Shown: positions 6,996 through 17,336, counted from the first letter of the stretch. The stretch is DNA of 64,000 nucleotides from Superficieibacter electus (GCF_002915575.1 NZ_PQGD01000010.1:1-64000); one strand, 5' to 3'. Program-made: numbers and translations. Notes: generated from the letters alone by a model not told the origin.

Positions 6996-7454
6996 TTACT
7001 GCGCCCAGTCCGGTTTGTTTAAAATGTGGTCCTGCCAGTCCTGGACTTCAGATTCACGCACGGCGATGTGCCTTACTGAGATGCGCTCGCCGTGCATGGC
7101 CGCCTTTGAACCCGCTACCAGCGGATGCCAGTGCGGCAAATCTTTGCCTTCCGCCAGTAATCGATAGGCGCAGGTATGCGGCAACCACTCAAAAGTGGGC
7201 AGATTTTCGCGGGTTAACTTTATGCAGTCCGGCTCATATTCAAAACGGCGCTCGTAATTACGGCACTGGCAGGTTTTGATATTTAGCTGGCGGCAGGCAA
7301 CGTTGGTGAAGTAGATCTCATCGGTGTCTTCATCCATCAGCTTGTGCAGACAGCACTGCCCGCAGCCGTCGCACAGCGATTCCCACTCGGCGTCGGACAT
7401 ATCGTCAAGGGTTTTGCTCTGCCAGAAGGGTAAATTGCTCATAAAAACGTCCAC
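6996..7454 (-). CDS. ycgN: YcgN, cysteine-cluster UPF0260 protein
   Basis: A 152-residue protein of the YkgJ/UPF0260 family. It is rich in cysteines in a metal-binding pattern: CDGCGQCC near residue 29, then [14 protein letters not shown] near 54, CIKL near 77 and HTCAYRL near 93, consistent with an iron-sulfur or zinc site. It matches E. coli YcgN nearly throughout, ending [11 protein letters not shown]. Function unknown. It lies downstream of ycgM and ycgL in the same direction and is probably co-transcribed with them. Confidence 0.92.
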   Translation of the reverse strand: MDVFMSNLPFWQSKTLDDMSDAEWESLCDGCGQCCLHKLMDEDTDEIYFTNVACRQLNIKTCQCRNYERRFEYEPDCIKLTRENLPTFEWLPHTCAYRLLAEGKDLPHWHPLVAGSKAAMHGERISVRHIAVRESEVQDWQDHILNKPDWAQ

Positions 7455-7535
7455 GATGATGATCCAGGGTGCACCTTATAACCACTCCGGCACCCTGATG
7501 CAAGTATTGCCACCAGAAACGATGGCAAAAACAGG

Positions 7536-8195
7536 TTACAGCACGCGTGTGGTCAGTGAATTACCGTTAAAACTCACTTCAAGCTCGTCGCCGCTTTGCA
7601 ACGGACCGACGCCGTCAGGCGTGCCGGTTAATACCACATCCCCAGCTTTAAGGGTAAAGAAGCGACTCATATAAGCGATAAGCGGCACGATTTTATGGAT
7701 CATATCGGCAGTTGTCCCCTGCTGACGCACCTGGCCGTTTACTTTCAGGCCCAGTGGCGTGGCCTGTGGATCGCCGCTAAATTCGGCGGCCGGGATAAAA
7801 CCGGAAAGGGGGCAGGAATTATCAAAACCTTTGGCCTTTTCCCACGGCTGCCCTGCTTTCTTCATTTTGCCCTGCACGTCGCGCAGGGTAAGATCGAGCG
7901 CCACGCCATAACCAGCAATCGCTTTGGCAACGTGTTCTTCAGATGCCTGACGTAGCGTAGCGCCAATCAGAACGGCCAGTTCCACTTCATGATGCACCGA
8001 ACCATAGCCCTGAAGAAGTGACAAGGGCTGGCGGATATCGCACAGCGCCGTTTCAGGTTTGATAAACAGCACCGGCTCTTCCGGCGTTTCGCTGCCCATC
8101 TCTTTAATGTGCTTTGCGTAATTACTGCCAACACAGACGACTTTGCTAACCGGGTAATCCAGCAGAGCGCCCTGCCAGTTATGATGTTGATACAT
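7536..8195 (-). CDS. ycgM: YcgM, fumarylacetoacetate-hydrolase-family enzyme
   Basis: A 219-residue protein of the FAH family, the same length as E. coli YcgM. It has the metal-binding acidic residues of the fold (HEVELAVLIG near residue 69 and LDLTLRDVQ near 100) and the C-terminal GDVVLTGTPDGVGPL motif. Relatives are acylpyruvase/fumarylpyruvate hydrolases or oxaloacetate decarboxylases needing Mg or Mn. The physiological substrate here is not shown by the sequence. Middle gene of the ycgL-M-N cluster. Confidence 0.92.
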   Translation of the reverse strand: MYQHHNWQGALLDYPVSKVVCVGSNYAKHIKEMGSETPEEPVLFIKPETALCDIRQPLSLLQGYGSVHHEVELAVLIGATLRQASEEHVAKAIAGYGVALDLTLRDVQGKMKKAGQPWEKAKGFDNSCPLSGFIPAAEFSGDPQATPLGLKVNGQVRQQGTTADMIHKIVPLIAYMSRFFTLKAGDVVLTGTPDGVGPLQSGDELEVSFNGNSLTTRVL

Positions 8196-8230
8196 ATTTT
8201 CCCCTACAGTTAATCAAATGTACGATGACG

Positions 8231-8506
8231 TTATTTTTTACCTGTCGATGCCAGATGTTGCTTGAGTAAATTTTCCGGTGGCGGCGGAAGTTGTAAATAA
8301 TAGCCCTGCTCCAATAATGCCTGCTTCACTTTATCCAGATCCGCACCGGCTAATTTTTTACGCCCGTCGAGTGGCAGAAGCATCGCAAGCTGTGGTTTGC
8401 CAAAACCGGCCATCAGTTCAGGAGGCACCCGTGAGAAATCGTCCTTTTTTTCAACATACAAATAGGTTTGCTCGCGTCGGGTGCTTCGGTAGATCACACA
8501 AAACAT
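8231..8506 (-). CDS. ycgL: YcgL domain protein
   Basis: A 91-residue protein of the YcgL family, starting MFCVIYRS with the conserved core [14 protein letters not shown] and [14 protein letters not shown]. The fold is a small alpha/beta domain of unknown function, found near minCDE in many gammaproteobacteria. It is transcribed away from minC and leads ycgM and ycgN. The E. coli annotation often has an extra short N-terminus; the ATG at 8506 gives the conserved core start. Confidence 0.92.
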   Translation of the reverse strand: MFCVIYRSTRREQTYLYVEKKDDFSRVPPELMAGFGKPQLAMLLPLDGRKKLAGADLDKVKQALLEQGYYLQLPPPPENLLKQHLASTGKK

Positions 8507-8632
8507 AACTTTTACTCTGAATTAAGAGGGAGGTGACTTGCCTCAATATAATAGTGACTATAACATGCCTGAGAGTCTTCGGAATATCATCCCACACCGG
8601 TGATGGTAAAAAGCAAATTGAGTAAGGCCAGG

Positions 8633-9331
8633 ATGTCAAACACGCCAATCGAACTTAAAGGAAGTAGTTTTACCTTATCAGTGGTGCATTTGCATGAGGC
8701 AAAGCCGGAGGTTATTCGTCAGGCGTTAGAAGACAAAATCGCTCAGGCACCGGCGTTTTTACGTCATGCCCCGGTGGTAGTAAACGTGAGCACGCTGGAG
8801 GCCCCTTTCAACTGGTCGCCTGTTCAGCAAGCCATTACCGCTACCGGCTTACGGATTATCGGAGTGAGCGGCTGTAAGGACCCTGCGCTTAAGGCAGAAA
8901 TCGACAGAGCGGGTTTTCCTCTCCTGACAGAAGGCAAGGAAAAAGTGGTACGGTCTGCCCCTGCTGAAGTGCAACCGCCGCCAGCGGCGGTGCCCCCCAT
9001 CGCAAAAACACGGCTGATTGACGTTCCGGTTCGTTCTGGCCAGCGCGTCTACGCTCCACAGTGTGATTTAATTGTCACCAGTCACGTAAGTGCGGGCGCA
9101 GAATTGATTGCCGATGGAAATATCCACGTTTATGGCATGATGAGAGGCCGTGTACTCGCAGGTGCCAGTGGCGACAGAGAAGCACAAATATTTTGTACGC
9201 ACCTGACGGCGGAATTAATTTCCATCGCCGGTGAATACTGGCTGAGCGATCAAATACCAGCCGAATTTTACGGCAAAGCCGCGCGCTTACGTCTGGCGAA
9301 TGATGCTTTGTCGATTGAACCCCTAGAGTAA
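8633..9331 (+). CDS. minC: MinC, septum-site inhibitor of FtsZ
   Basis: A 232-residue MinC. The N-terminal domain (about 1-105) antagonises FtsZ polymerisation. A Pro/Ala-rich linker (about 110-125) leads to the C-terminal beta-helix ([30 protein letters not shown]), which dimerises and binds MinD. The start [13 protein letters not shown] is chosen by family match; an upstream in-frame ATG at 8600 would add an unconserved 11 residues. It is first in minCDE and blocks division at the poles with MinD. Residues 75-125 differ more from E. coli than the rest. Confidence 0.96.
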   Translation: MSNTPIELKGSSFTLSVVHLHEAKPEVIRQALEDKIAQAPAFLRHAPVVVNVSTLEAPFNWSPVQQAITATGLRIIGVSGCKDPALKAEIDRAGFPLLTEGKEKVVRSAPAEVQPPPAAVPPIAKTRLIDVPVRSGQRVYAPQCDLIVTSHVSAGAELIADGNIHVYGMMRGRVLAGASGDREAQIFCTHLTAELISIAGEYWLSDQIPAEFYGKAARLRLANDALSIEPLE

Positions 9332-9353
9332 TCCCTTTTAACAAGGAATTTTT

Positions 9354-10166
9354 ATGGCACGCATTATTGTAGTTACATCGGGTAAAGGGGGCGTTGGCAA
9401 GACCACCTCCAGCGCGGCCATCGCTACAGGTTTAGCCCAGAAGGGTAAAAAAACCATTGTTATCGATTTCGATATCGGCCTGCGTAACCTGGATTTAATT
9501 ATGGGTTGTGAGCGTCGGGTGGTGTACGATTTCGTTAACGTGATTCAGGGTGATGCCACGCTGAATCAGGCCATGATTAAAGATAAGCGCACGGATAATC
9601 TCTATATTCTTCCTGCATCACAGACGCGTGATAAAGACGCGCTGACCCGCGAAGGCGTGGAAAAAGTGCTTGAAGAGTTGAAAGGAATGGATTTCGATTT
9701 CATTGTCTGCGACTCCCCTGCCGGTATTGAAACCGGCGCGCTGATGGCACTCTATTTTGCTGACGAAGCCATTATTACCACCAACCCGGAAGTCTCGTCG
9801 GTGCGCGACTCCGACCGTATTCTGGGTATCCTGGCCTCAAAATCTCGCCGGGCGGAAAACGGCGAAGAGCCGATTAAAGAACATCTGTTGTTGACCCGCT
9901 ACAACCCAGGGCGCGTGAACAGAGGTGATATGTTAAGCATGGAAGACGTTCTGGAAATCCTGCGCATCAAGTTAGTTGGTGTGATCCCGGAAGACCAGTC
10001 TGTCCTGCGCGCTTCCAACCAGGGGGAACCTGTCATTCTGGATACCATTTCAGATGCGGGTAAAGCATACGCCGATACGGTGGATCGCCTGTTGGGAGAA
10101 GAACGCCCTTTCCGCTTCGTCGAAGAAGAGAAGAAAGGTTTCCTCAAGCGCCTGTTCGGAGGATAA
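9354..10166 (+). CDS. minD: MinD, membrane ATPase of the Min oscillator
   Basis: A 270-residue ParA/MinD ATPase. It has the deviant Walker A motif GKGGVGKTTS (residues 10-19), the signature DFDIGLRNLDL (about 38-48), Walker B DFIVCDSPAG (about 115-124), and a C-terminal amphipathic membrane-targeting helix (EEEKKGFLKRLFGG). ATP-bound MinD dimerises on the membrane and recruits MinC and MinE. It begins 22 bases after minC, with AAGGAA as ribosome site. Confidence 0.98.
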   Translation: MARIIVVTSGKGGVGKTTSSAAIATGLAQKGKKTIVIDFDIGLRNLDLIMGCERRVVYDFVNVIQGDATLNQAMIKDKRTDNLYILPASQTRDKDALTREGVEKVLEELKGMDFDFIVCDSPAGIETGALMALYFADEAIITTNPEVSSVRDSDRILGILASKSRRAENGEEPIKEHLLLTRYNPGRVNRGDMLSMEDVLEILRIKLVGVIPEDQSVLRASNQGEPVILDTISDAGKAYADTVDRLLGEERPFRFVEEEKKGFLKRLFGG

Positions 10167-10169
10167 GTT

Positions 10170-10436
10170 ATGGCATTACTCGACTTTTTTCTGTCACGGA
10201 AAAAGAATACGGCTAACATCGCGAAAGAACGATTGCAGATTATTGTTGCGGAACGTCGTCGTAGCGACGCCGAGCCGCATTACTTGCCGCAGTTAAAGCG
10301 CGATATTCTGGAAGTGATTTGCCGTTATGTGCAGATCGACCCTGAAATGGTCACCGTGCAACTGGAACAGAAAGGAGATGATATCTCTATTCTGGAACTG
10401 AACGTCACTCTGCCTGAAGCGGAAGAGTCAAAGTAG
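10170..10436 (+). CDS. minE: MinE, topological specificity factor
   Basis: An 88-residue MinE. The N-terminal amphipathic membrane-targeting segment ([20 protein letters not shown]) is followed by the MinD-binding, ATPase-activating region (about 13-31) and the dimerisation domain. It starts 3 bases after the minD stop. It restricts MinCD to the poles by triggering ATP hydrolysis and oscillation. Confidence 0.98.
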   Translation: MALLDFFLSRKKNTANIAKERLQIIVAERRRSDAEPHYLPQLKRDILEVICRYVQIDPEMVTVQLEQKGDDISILELNVTLPEAEESK

Positions 10437-10444
10437 CCGCACGC

Positions 10445-10470
10445 TACCGGGTGGTCAGCGCCACCCGGTA
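10445..10470. terminator. bidirectional terminator between minE and rnd
   Basis: TACCGGGTGG-TCAGCG-CCACCCGGTA is a 10-bp stem with a 6-base loop between two convergent genes. The T-tracts are weak on both sides. Confidence 0.7.
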
Positions 10471-10479
10471 TCTCACACC

Positions 10480-11610
10480 TTAACTGCGCGGGTAATCAGC
10501 CAGCAACGTCTGTAGCGGCTCACCCATCAGCTCACCACGCCAGCCGGAAATCAGTTCTGGCAGGGTCGCCGTTATTTTCAGCTTCCAGTGCCAGTTAAGT
10601 AGCTGGTTGATTTGCCGACGTGATGCCAGCAGCTCGGCCCCAATGCCCTGCGCTACGCTAATATCCTGTACCGCTGATTTAATGTCTTTGAAAACCTTAC
10701 GATAGCCAGGCATATCCATCAGATTCAACAATGGCTCAGGTAACGCTTCCTCGGGAATAGCCTGTGCTTTTTCTACCAGGCTAAGCAGCGTTTTGCCATG
10801 AAAACGAATTTCACTTCCTGAAAGCCCGAGGCTATCGAGTTCACCGAGGCTGCCCGGCATATAGCGCGCGACGGACCATAAGTGTTCTTCGCGCACCACA
10901 AAGTTCACCGCCATGTCGCGGTCGCGGGCTTTGCGTAAGCGCCACGCTGCCAGCAGTTGCAGACAGGCCAGCTGGCGAGGGCGCAACTGCCAGGCGTTGG
11001 TGATCTCGCGCCACGCCTCATCGGGTTCGAGGATTTCCTGACGACGATTTTTCATCAGCTCGCATTCATCCAGCGCCGCAGAAAGCCAGCCGGCACGATC
11101 GGTTTCCGCCAGTAACTGCCGGGCGACGGGCAATAAATACCAGACATCGGCCGCGGCATAATCGCACTGACGCTCGGTCAGTGGACGCGCCAGCCAGTCG
11201 GTACGCGACTCGCTTTTGTCCAGTTTCAGGCCGGTAAATTCTTCAACCATTGAGGCAAATCCCCATGACATCGGACGGCCGCAGAATGCCGCCAGGATTT
11301 GTGTATCAATGAACGGCTGCGGCATCACGCCGAACTCATGAAGAAAGACCTCCAGGTCTTCGCTACCGGCATGAAGAAACTTGGTCACCTCGCCGTTCAG
11401 TAGCAGTTCGCGCATCGGCGTCCAGTCGGTGATGCCAAGCGGGTCAATCAATGCTACGTGCTGACCATCAAACAGCTGGAGTAAACCCAGCTGCGGATAG
11501 TAGGTACGGGTGCGCACAAATTCAGTATCCAGGGCAATGGCCGGAACCTGGCTTGCCGCTTCACATAAAGTAAGTAGCGCGTCATCAGTGGTGATCATCT
11601 GGTAATTCAA
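10480..11610 (-). CDS. rnd: ribonuclease D
   Basis: A 376-residue 3'-5' exoribonuclease that helps mature tRNA 3' ends. The DEDDy nuclease domain (about 1-180) shows ALDTEFVR (Asp28/Glu30), FLHAGSEDLEVFL, and YAAADVWYLLP. Two HRDC domains follow. The start codon is TTG (11608-11610), giving MNYQMITTDDAL as in E. coli, where the rare UUG start limits expression. Length matches E. coli Rnd (375). Confidence 0.96.
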   Translation of the reverse strand: MNYQMITTDDALLTLCEAASQVPAIALDTEFVRTRTYYPQLGLLQLFDGQHVALIDPLGITDWTPMRELLLNGEVTKFLHAGSEDLEVFLHEFGVMPQPFIDTQILAAFCGRPMSWGFASMVEEFTGLKLDKSESRTDWLARPLTERQCDYAAADVWYLLPVARQLLAETDRAGWLSAALDECELMKNRRQEILEPDEAWREITNAWQLRPRQLACLQLLAAWRLRKARDRDMAVNFVVREEHLWSVARYMPGSLGELDSLGLSGSEIRFHGKTLLSLVEKAQAIPEEALPEPLLNLMDMPGYRKVFKDIKSAVQDISVAQGIGAELLASRRQINQLLNWHWKLKITATLPELISGWRGELMGEPLQTLLADYPRS

Positions 11611-11635
11611 ATCATATTCTCTTAACTTGCGCCCA

Positions 11636-11661
11636 TAAAAAACGCCGGCTTAACCGGCGTC
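11636..11661 (-). terminator. rho-independent terminator of fadD
   Basis: On the minus strand ACGCCGG-TTAAG-CCGGCGT is followed by TTTTTTATG, just after the fadD stop and before rnd. Confidence 0.88.
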
Positions 11662-11679
11662 TGGCGACAGGCTCGTGAC

Positions 11680-13365
11680 TCAGGCTTTATTGTCTACTTT
11701 ACTGCGCGCTTCGTCACGCAGTTCTCGTCGCAAAATTTTACCGACGTTGGATTTTGGTAGCTCAGTACGAAACTCTACCTGTTTCGGCACCTTATAGCCA
11801 GTCAGTTGCCGGCGGCAAAAAGCAATCAACGAATCCTCGCTGAGTGTGGTGTCTTTTTTAACCACGAAAATCTTTACCGCCTCGCCGCTGCTGCCGGAGG
11901 GTACGCCGACCGCCGCCACTTCCAGCACGCCTGGATGCTGCATCACAATGTCTTCGATCTCATTCGGATAGACGTTAAAGCCGGAAACCAGAATCATATC
12001 TTTCTTTCGATCGACAATGCGCAGGAATCCCTCTTCATCCATCACCGCAATATCACCGGTATGCAGCCAGCCATCTTTAATGATTTCATCGGTGGCATCC
12101 GGACGCTGCCAGTAGCCCAGCATCACCTGCGGCCCTTTAATACACAGTTCGCCCGGCTCACCCGGAGCAACTTCATTATCATCATCATCCACCAGTTTCA
12201 CTTCGGTAGACGGGACCGGCAGGCCAATACTGCCGCTGTGGTAGTCAATGTCGTACGGGTTAACGCTAACCAGCGGCGAGCACTCAGTCAGACCATATCC
12301 TTCCAGCAGATATTGCCCGGTCAGCTTCACCCAGCGGTCAGCGACCGCCTGCTGGACGGGCATCCCGCCGCCGGCGGAAAGATGTAAAGTGGAGAAGTCA
12401 AGCTGCTGAAAGTCTTTGTTATTAAGTAGCGCGTTAAATAGCGTATTGACGCCGGTCATGGCGGTGAAGGGATATTTTGCCAGCTCTTTCACCAGACCGG
12501 GAATGTCTCGCGGGTTGGTGATCAGCACGTTTTGCCCGCCCAGCTCAATAAACAGCAGGCAGTTTATGGTCAGGGCAAAAATGTGATACAGCGGCAGCGC
12601 GGTGATCACCAGTTCTTTACCGCGATGCAGCAGCGGCCCGTAAGTCGCGTTGACCTGCTCCAGGTTAGCCAGCATATTGCGGTGAGTCAGCATCGCCCCT
12701 TTCGCCACACCCGTGGTGCCACCGGTATATTGCAGAAAGGCCAGATCGTCGGGTACCAGGTCCGGCTTAACGTACTGCATCCGGTAGCCGTTATGGAGTG
12801 CGCTACGAAAGGAGATGGCATCCGGCAGATGGTATTTCGGTACCAGCCGCTTGACGTATTTAACGACAAAGTTCACCAGCGTACCTTTGGTGGCAGAAAG
12901 CTGATCGCCCATACGGGTGAGAATAACGTGCTTCACCTGGGTTTTATCGACCACTTTTTCCAGGGTGTGGGCAAAGTTAGAGACGATAACAATGGCTGCC
13001 GCGCCGCTATCATTAAGCTGATGCTCCAGCTCGCGCGGCGTATACAGCGGGTTAACGTTTACGACCGTCATCCCGGCGCGCAGGATGCCGAACAGCGCCA
13101 CCGGATATTGCAGCAGGTTTGGCATCATCAGGGCAACGCGATCGCCCTTCTGCATCCCCAGCCCCTGCTGTAACCAGGCAGCAAATGCCCGACTACGCTC
13201 CTCCAGCTTACGAAAGGTCATCACCTCCCCCATATTAACGAAGGCGGGCTGGTCAGCATAGCGGTTCGCTGAATGTTCGAACAGTTCAATCAGGGAGTGA
13301 TAACGGTCAGGATTGATCTCCGCAGGTACGTCCGCAGGATAACGGTTTAGCCAAACCTTTTTCAA
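11680..13365 (-). CDS. fadD: FadD, long-chain fatty acid-CoA ligase
   Basis: A 561-residue acyl-CoA synthetase that activates imported fatty acids at the inner membrane for beta-oxidation. It carries the AMP-binding motif [12 protein letters not shown] (about 212-223), the linker/signature [11 protein letters not shown], and [20 protein letters not shown] with the FACS region near the C-terminus. The start is TTG at 13363-13365 ([14 protein letters not shown]), preceded by AGAGGTGA. This matches E. coli, which also uses a TTG start and has 561 residues. A longer frame reaching 13431 is not conserved. Confidence 0.97.
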   Translation of the reverse strand: MKKVWLNRYPADVPAEINPDRYHSLIELFEHSANRYADQPAFVNMGEVMTFRKLEERSRAFAAWLQQGLGMQKGDRVALMMPNLLQYPVALFGILRAGMTVVNVNPLYTPRELEHQLNDSGAAAIVIVSNFAHTLEKVVDKTQVKHVILTRMGDQLSATKGTLVNFVVKYVKRLVPKYHLPDAISFRSALHNGYRMQYVKPDLVPDDLAFLQYTGGTTGVAKGAMLTHRNMLANLEQVNATYGPLLHRGKELVITALPLYHIFALTINCLLFIELGGQNVLITNPRDIPGLVKELAKYPFTAMTGVNTLFNALLNNKDFQQLDFSTLHLSAGGGMPVQQAVADRWVKLTGQYLLEGYGLTECSPLVSVNPYDIDYHSGSIGLPVPSTEVKLVDDDDNEVAPGEPGELCIKGPQVMLGYWQRPDATDEIIKDGWLHTGDIAVMDEEGFLRIVDRKKDMILVSGFNVYPNEIEDIVMQHPGVLEVAAVGVPSGSSGEAVKIFVVKKDTTLSEDSLIAFCRRQLTGYKVPKQVEFRTELPKSNVGKILRRELRDEARSKVDNKA

Positions 13366-13520
13366 TGCATCACCTCTAAAACGTGAATTTGTCGTCATCA
13401 CAACCCCAGATAATAAACAAGCCGTTAACATTATATTAACTCAGCGTACCAGTTTATTAATCAGCCAGAATTCAGGTTGCGAAGCGCGTCACTATTTATT
13501 TTTATTTGTTACGTCAGCCA

Positions 13521-13553
13521 TAAAGAAGCAGCGGACTGGCCGCTGCTTCTTTA
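13521..13553. terminator. terminator between yeaY and fadD
   Basis: TAAAGAAGCAGCGG-ACTGG-CCGCTGCTTCTTTA is a 14-bp stem with a 5-base loop just past the leftward yeaY stop. Confidence 0.8.
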
Positions 13554-13570
13554 TTATATATTACAACAGG

Positions 13571-14152
13571 TTACTCGGTAACCACGCTCTGCACCTGCGC
13601 AGGTCCGGGGTTATACCAGCCGCCATATCCCCATGCCCACGGATGCGGTCCCGGCCCCCAGAACCAGGGATCAATCGGCTGCGGCGGCAGCATAACCTGC
13701 TGCGTCACTCGCCAGCGTTTGTAGCCGTTCACCTGCATGACCATAAATGTATACGGTGTATTGCCCACCTTCCCTTCCGCGGTACCGGTGATCGGCCCTA
13801 CCACGGTGACAAGCTGATTACGGAAGTCGACCGGGTCAAGAAAACCGCTGACGTCGGCGTAAATACGACCGCGTGACGGCTCACCCAGCACCGGGCGCGC
13901 GCCGTCATCCAGCGAGACGGTGGCGATTTCCAGACGGGTTTTTCCCTGCTGGTTTTCGATGCCCACCACTTTACCCCCGAAGCGGGCTTCCTGGCCCACA
14001 TACAGCTGTGGTGCGTTCATTACCCGCACCAGATCCTGCTGAGGCGTGGGACTGGAGCCTTTAATGGCATCAGGAATGGTGACGCACCCGCTCAGTGCCA
14101 TGGCCAGCGCACCTGCGGCTATCCAGCGTACAATCTGTTTTTGAACCGCCAT
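13571..14152 (-). CDS. yeaY: YeaY, Slp-family outer-membrane lipoprotein
   Basis: A 193-residue lipoprotein. The signal peptide ends in the lipobox LSGC with lipidated Cys23, and position +2 is Val, so outer-membrane sorting is expected. The body is the Slp family domain (about 30-150), with a Pro/Trp/Gly-rich tail ([17 protein letters not shown]). E. coli YeaY is in the sigma-E regulon; no clear sigma-E promoter was identified here. It lies between tsaB and fadD. Function unknown beyond starvation-type lipoprotein similarity. Confidence 0.92.
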   Translation of the reverse strand: MAVQKQIVRWIAAGALAMALSGCVTIPDAIKGSSPTPQQDLVRVMNAPQLYVGQEARFGGKVVGIENQQGKTRLEIATVSLDDGARPVLGEPSRGRIYADVSGFLDPVDFRNQLVTVVGPITGTAEGKVGNTPYTFMVMQVNGYKRWRVTQQVMLPPQPIDPWFWGPGPHPWAWGYGGWYNPGPAQVQSVVTE

Positions 14153-14190
14153 GATACAACCTCTTTATACTGAGTCTCTGATACTGAGAT

Positions 14191-14886
14191 TCATTCCCGG
14201 CCAGGAAGTTTCTTCCATGCGACTTCATTGCGTAAATAGATGGGTTCCGCCATTTCCACCGCGACGGTCTGATGACGCGAGAATAGCTGGCAGGCCAGCG
14301 GCAGCATATCTTCCGCTGCCGGTAACAGCATTTCGCCATCGGTTAAGGTAAGACCACTGTCCTGGGCTAAATCGGGCCAGGCAGCCCAACCGGTTCCCAC
14401 TGTAGCCCAACTGCCGCTCAGGTTTTTCAACCGTGCATTAACCACCTCTGGTTTAAGCACCGCTTCGGTCTCTTCGCCGTGCCAGACGCCCGCTTCATCT
14501 CGCTGGTATTCTGCCCAGTACACTTCGCCCATACGGGCATCAATGGCCGCCAGTACACGGGTAGCGCCGGTTTTTCGCCAGGCTCCTTCGGCCATCGTCA
14601 TTAACGTCGAGACGCCGATCATCGGCAGGTTGGCACCCAGCGCCAGCCCCTGGGCAATGCCAATGCCGATACGTACGCCGGTAAAGCTGCCCGGCCCACG
14701 TCCAAACGCCAGCGCATCAAGGTCCGCCAGTGTGACGCCGCCGTCGCTCAGTTGCTGCTGGACTAAGGGCAGAATACGTTGGGTATGTTCCCGCGGACAC
14801 AGTTCAAAATGGGCACCGGTTTTACCGTCATTCCACAGGGCAACGGAACAAGCCTCCGTGGCGGTATCAATAGCCAGAATTCGCAT
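14191..14886 (-). CDS. tsaB: TsaB, tRNA N6-threonylcarbamoyladenosine synthesis protein
   Basis: A 231-residue protein of the ASKHA fold, starting [17 protein letters not shown], with the phosphate loop [14 protein letters not shown] (about 62-75). TsaB bridges TsaD and TsaE in forming t6A37 on ANN-decoding tRNAs and is essential in E. coli. It lacks the metal site of TsaD, as expected. Length matches E. coli (231). It lies downstream of yoaA in the same direction. Confidence 0.96.
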   Translation of the reverse strand: MRILAIDTATEACSVALWNDGKTGAHFELCPREHTQRILPLVQQQLSDGGVTLADLDALAFGRGPGSFTGVRIGIGIAQGLALGANLPMIGVSTLMTMAEGAWRKTGATRVLAAIDARMGEVYWAEYQRDEAGVWHGEETEAVLKPEVVNARLKNLSGSWATVGTGWAAWPDLAQDSGLTLTDGEMLLPAAEDMLPLACQLFSRHQTVAVEMAEPIYLRNEVAWKKLPGRE

Positions 14887-14949
14887 GGGGATCGCGTCTT
14901 ACACTCCAGATCAAAAAATTGGCTCTATTTTATCACAGCCGCCGCTAAA

Positions 14950-16860
14950 TTACCGCGCTGGCGGAACGGCCAGAAAACGCACTGCCCGGCCGATGTCACG
15001 GGTGCGCGGCGTCGGCGGCAGGCTGGCCAGAAAAACCGCGCCGTAAGGCCGCATCACCAGACGGTTATCGCAAATCACCAGCACGCCGCGATCGTCAACA
15101 TCGCGGATAAGACGTCCCACGCCCTGTTTAAGGGTAATCACCGCGTCGGGAAGCTGGACCTCATCAAACGGATCGCCGCCGCGCAGGCGACAGTCTTCCA
15201 TCCGCGCTTTCAACAGCGGATCTTCCGGCGAGGTAAACGGCAGTTTGTCGATGATCACCAGCGACAGGGTATCGCCGCGCACGTCCACGCCTTCCCAGAA
15301 ACTGCTGGTCGCTACCAGCAGCGCGTTTCCGGCGCTGACAAACTGCTGCAAAAGCTGGCCTTTGCTGGTCTCTCCCTGAAGCAGCACCGGCAGGGTCATG
15401 GTGGCACGAAACTGTGCGGCCAAATCACGCATCATGGCGTGGGAAGTGCAAAGCATAAAGCAGCGGCCGTTATTAGCCTCAATCATCGGTTTGAGCATTG
15501 CCGCCAGATGACGCGCCGCGCCCGGCTGATTGGTCGCAGGCAGATTACGTGGCACGCACAACAGCGCCTGATTTGCGTAATCGAAAGGACTCGGCAACAG
15601 TAAGGAATGCGCCTCGTCAATACCGAGGCGGGAAGTGAAATGATGGAGGTCGTCATTCACTGACAGCGTGGCGGAGGTAAAAATCCAGCTTCCCGGCTTC
15701 TGCGCCATCACCTCTTTAAATTTGTCCGCCACCGTCAGCGGTGTGAGCGCAAGGGTAAAATGGCGGGAGTTACATTCGTACCAGTAGCTGTAACCTGGCT
15801 GGTTAATCTCTTTCAGCCGCTTCAGGCGGGCACGATACAGCGTGGCGCGCTCAAATGCCGCATCCAGTAACGCCGAGCGGCCGAGCGAGAGTTTTGCCAC
15901 GTCGTAACACAGCTCAAGCGCATCATCGAGCAGCAGCAGCGCACGTTGAATATTGGCGTCCGCCAGCAGCTCACGCAGATTACCGCGATAGCCGGGTTCG
16001 CCCAGCTGCAGGCGAAAATCCTGGGCACTCTGCGCCAGCCGGTCGGCACATTTTTGCAACTGCTGGGTGTCTTTGACTTCCGTGCGGTAGGCAATGCTGA
16101 TGTCTTTCGCCAGGTCCAGCAACTGACGGCTGGAGAGCGACTGACCAAAATACTGGCTGGCGATATCCGGAAGCTGGTGCGCTTCATCAAATATCATCAC
16201 ATCCGCCTCAGGGATGAGTTCACCAAAACCGCTGTCTTTGACCACCATATCGGCGAGGAAAAGGTGATGGTTGACCACCACCACGTCGGCGTCCATCGCC
16301 TTTTTACGCGCCTTGACCACGAAGCAGTCTTTATACAGCGGGCAGTCACTGCCCAGACAGTTATCGTTGGTGCTGGTCACCAGCGGCCACGCCTGGGAAT
16401 CCTCCGCCACGCTGGCACAGGTGCTGATGTCGCCATCAATTGTATTATTAGCCCATGAGCGCAGGAGGATAACGTCGCTAAGCGTTTGCACCGGCAGGTC
16501 GCCACCTGCCAGCGCCTGCTGCTCCAGACGTTCAAGGCACAGGTAGTTTGAGCGCCCTTTCAGCAGCGCCAGTTTGCCGGTAAAGTCCAGCGCTTTCGAG
16601 ACGGTGGGTAAATCACGGCTGTAGAGCTGATCCTGCAACGCTTTTGAGCCGGTAGAGATAATGACTTTTTTACCCGCACGCAAGGCTGGGGCGAGATAGG
16701 CGTAAGTCTTCCCGGTCCCGGTCCCCGCCTCAACTACCAGCGGTTGAGTTTTCTCAATCGCCCCGGCGACCGCCACCGCCATCTGGCGCTGCGGCTCGCG
16801 CGGTTTGAAGCCGGGTATGGCTTTGGCTAACTGGCCGTCTGTTGCAAAATCGTCCGTCAC
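14950..16860 (-). CDS. yoaA: YoaA, XPD/DinG-type iron-sulfur helicase
   Basis: A 636-residue 5'-3' superfamily 2 helicase. It has Walker A EAGTGTGKTYAY (about 44-55), Walker B box IFDEAHQL (about 226), and four cysteines for a [4Fe-4S] cluster between them (Cys110, then CASV, CLGSDCPLYKDC). The C-terminal motifs are SSFWEGVD and QGVGRLIRD. The start is GTG at 16858-16860, giving MTDDFATDG as in E. coli (also 636). In E. coli YoaA pairs with HolC and helps repair stalled forks. Divergent from yoaB. Confidence 0.95.
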   Translation of the reverse strand: MTDDFATDGQLAKAIPGFKPREPQRQMAVAVAGAIEKTQPLVVEAGTGTGKTYAYLAPALRAGKKVIISTGSKALQDQLYSRDLPTVSKALDFTGKLALLKGRSNYLCLERLEQQALAGGDLPVQTLSDVILLRSWANNTIDGDISTCASVAEDSQAWPLVTSTNDNCLGSDCPLYKDCFVVKARKKAMDADVVVVNHHLFLADMVVKDSGFGELIPEADVMIFDEAHQLPDIASQYFGQSLSSRQLLDLAKDISIAYRTEVKDTQQLQKCADRLAQSAQDFRLQLGEPGYRGNLRELLADANIQRALLLLDDALELCYDVAKLSLGRSALLDAAFERATLYRARLKRLKEINQPGYSYWYECNSRHFTLALTPLTVADKFKEVMAQKPGSWIFTSATLSVNDDLHHFTSRLGIDEAHSLLLPSPFDYANQALLCVPRNLPATNQPGAARHLAAMLKPMIEANNGRCFMLCTSHAMMRDLAAQFRATMTLPVLLQGETSKGQLLQQFVSAGNALLVATSSFWEGVDVRGDTLSLVIIDKLPFTSPEDPLLKARMEDCRLRGGDPFDEVQLPDAVITLKQGVGRLIRDVDDRGVLVICDNRLVMRPYGAVFLASLPPTPRTRDIGRAVRFLAVPPAR

Positions 16861-16991
16861 GCTACCCCCTGGTTAAATCGCCAGTGATTATGTCAGGGTG
16901 AGCTGGTTTTCGCCAGCACGAAGAGATGACGAAACGCGGACAATATGGCAGTCTTGAACACTATCTGTGAGAATTTAAAAAGGAAAATCCC

Positions 16992-17336
16992 ATGACCATT
17001 ACCCGTATCGATGCCGAAGCCCGCTGGTCTGACGTCGTGATCCACAATCAGACGCTGTACTACACCGGCGTACCAGAAAATCTTGATGCTGATGCCTTTG
17101 AGCAGACGGCGAATACGCTGGCGCAGATTGATGCGGTACTGGCCAGGCAAGGCAGCGATAAAACTCACATTCTGGACGCGACAATTTTTCTCGCTAATGC
17201 CGATGATTTCGCCGCAATGAATAAAGCGTGGGACACCTGGGTGGTGGCAGGCCACGCGCCGGTGCGCTGTACCGTACAGGCAACGCTGATGAAACCGCAG
17301 TATAAGGTTGAAATTAAGATTATTGCGGCGGTATAA
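16992..17336 (+). CDS. yoaB: YoaB, RidA-family protein
   Basis: A 114-residue YjgF/RidA family protein with the trimeric chorismate-mutase-like fold. The family arginine lies in HAPVRCTVQATL (Arg about 94), and the C-terminal strand is KVEIKIIAAV. RidA relatives hydrolyse reactive enamine/imine intermediates; YoaB's own substrate is not established. Ribosome site AAAGGAAAA precedes the ATG. The accessory island begins 115 bases downstream. Confidence 0.93.
   Translation: MTITRIDAEARWSDVVIHNQTLYYTGVPENLDADAFEQTANTLAQIDAVLARQGSDKTHILDATIFLANADDFAAMNKAWDTWVVAGHAPVRCTVQATLMKPQYKVEIKIIAAV

Noticed and set aside
12532-13173. 213-codon rightward frame
   Set aside because: Lies wholly inside fadD on the other strand; a shadow frame.
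14543-15603. two long rightward frames (167 and 274 codons)
   Set aside because: Shadows of tsaB and yoaA, which match their families across full length.
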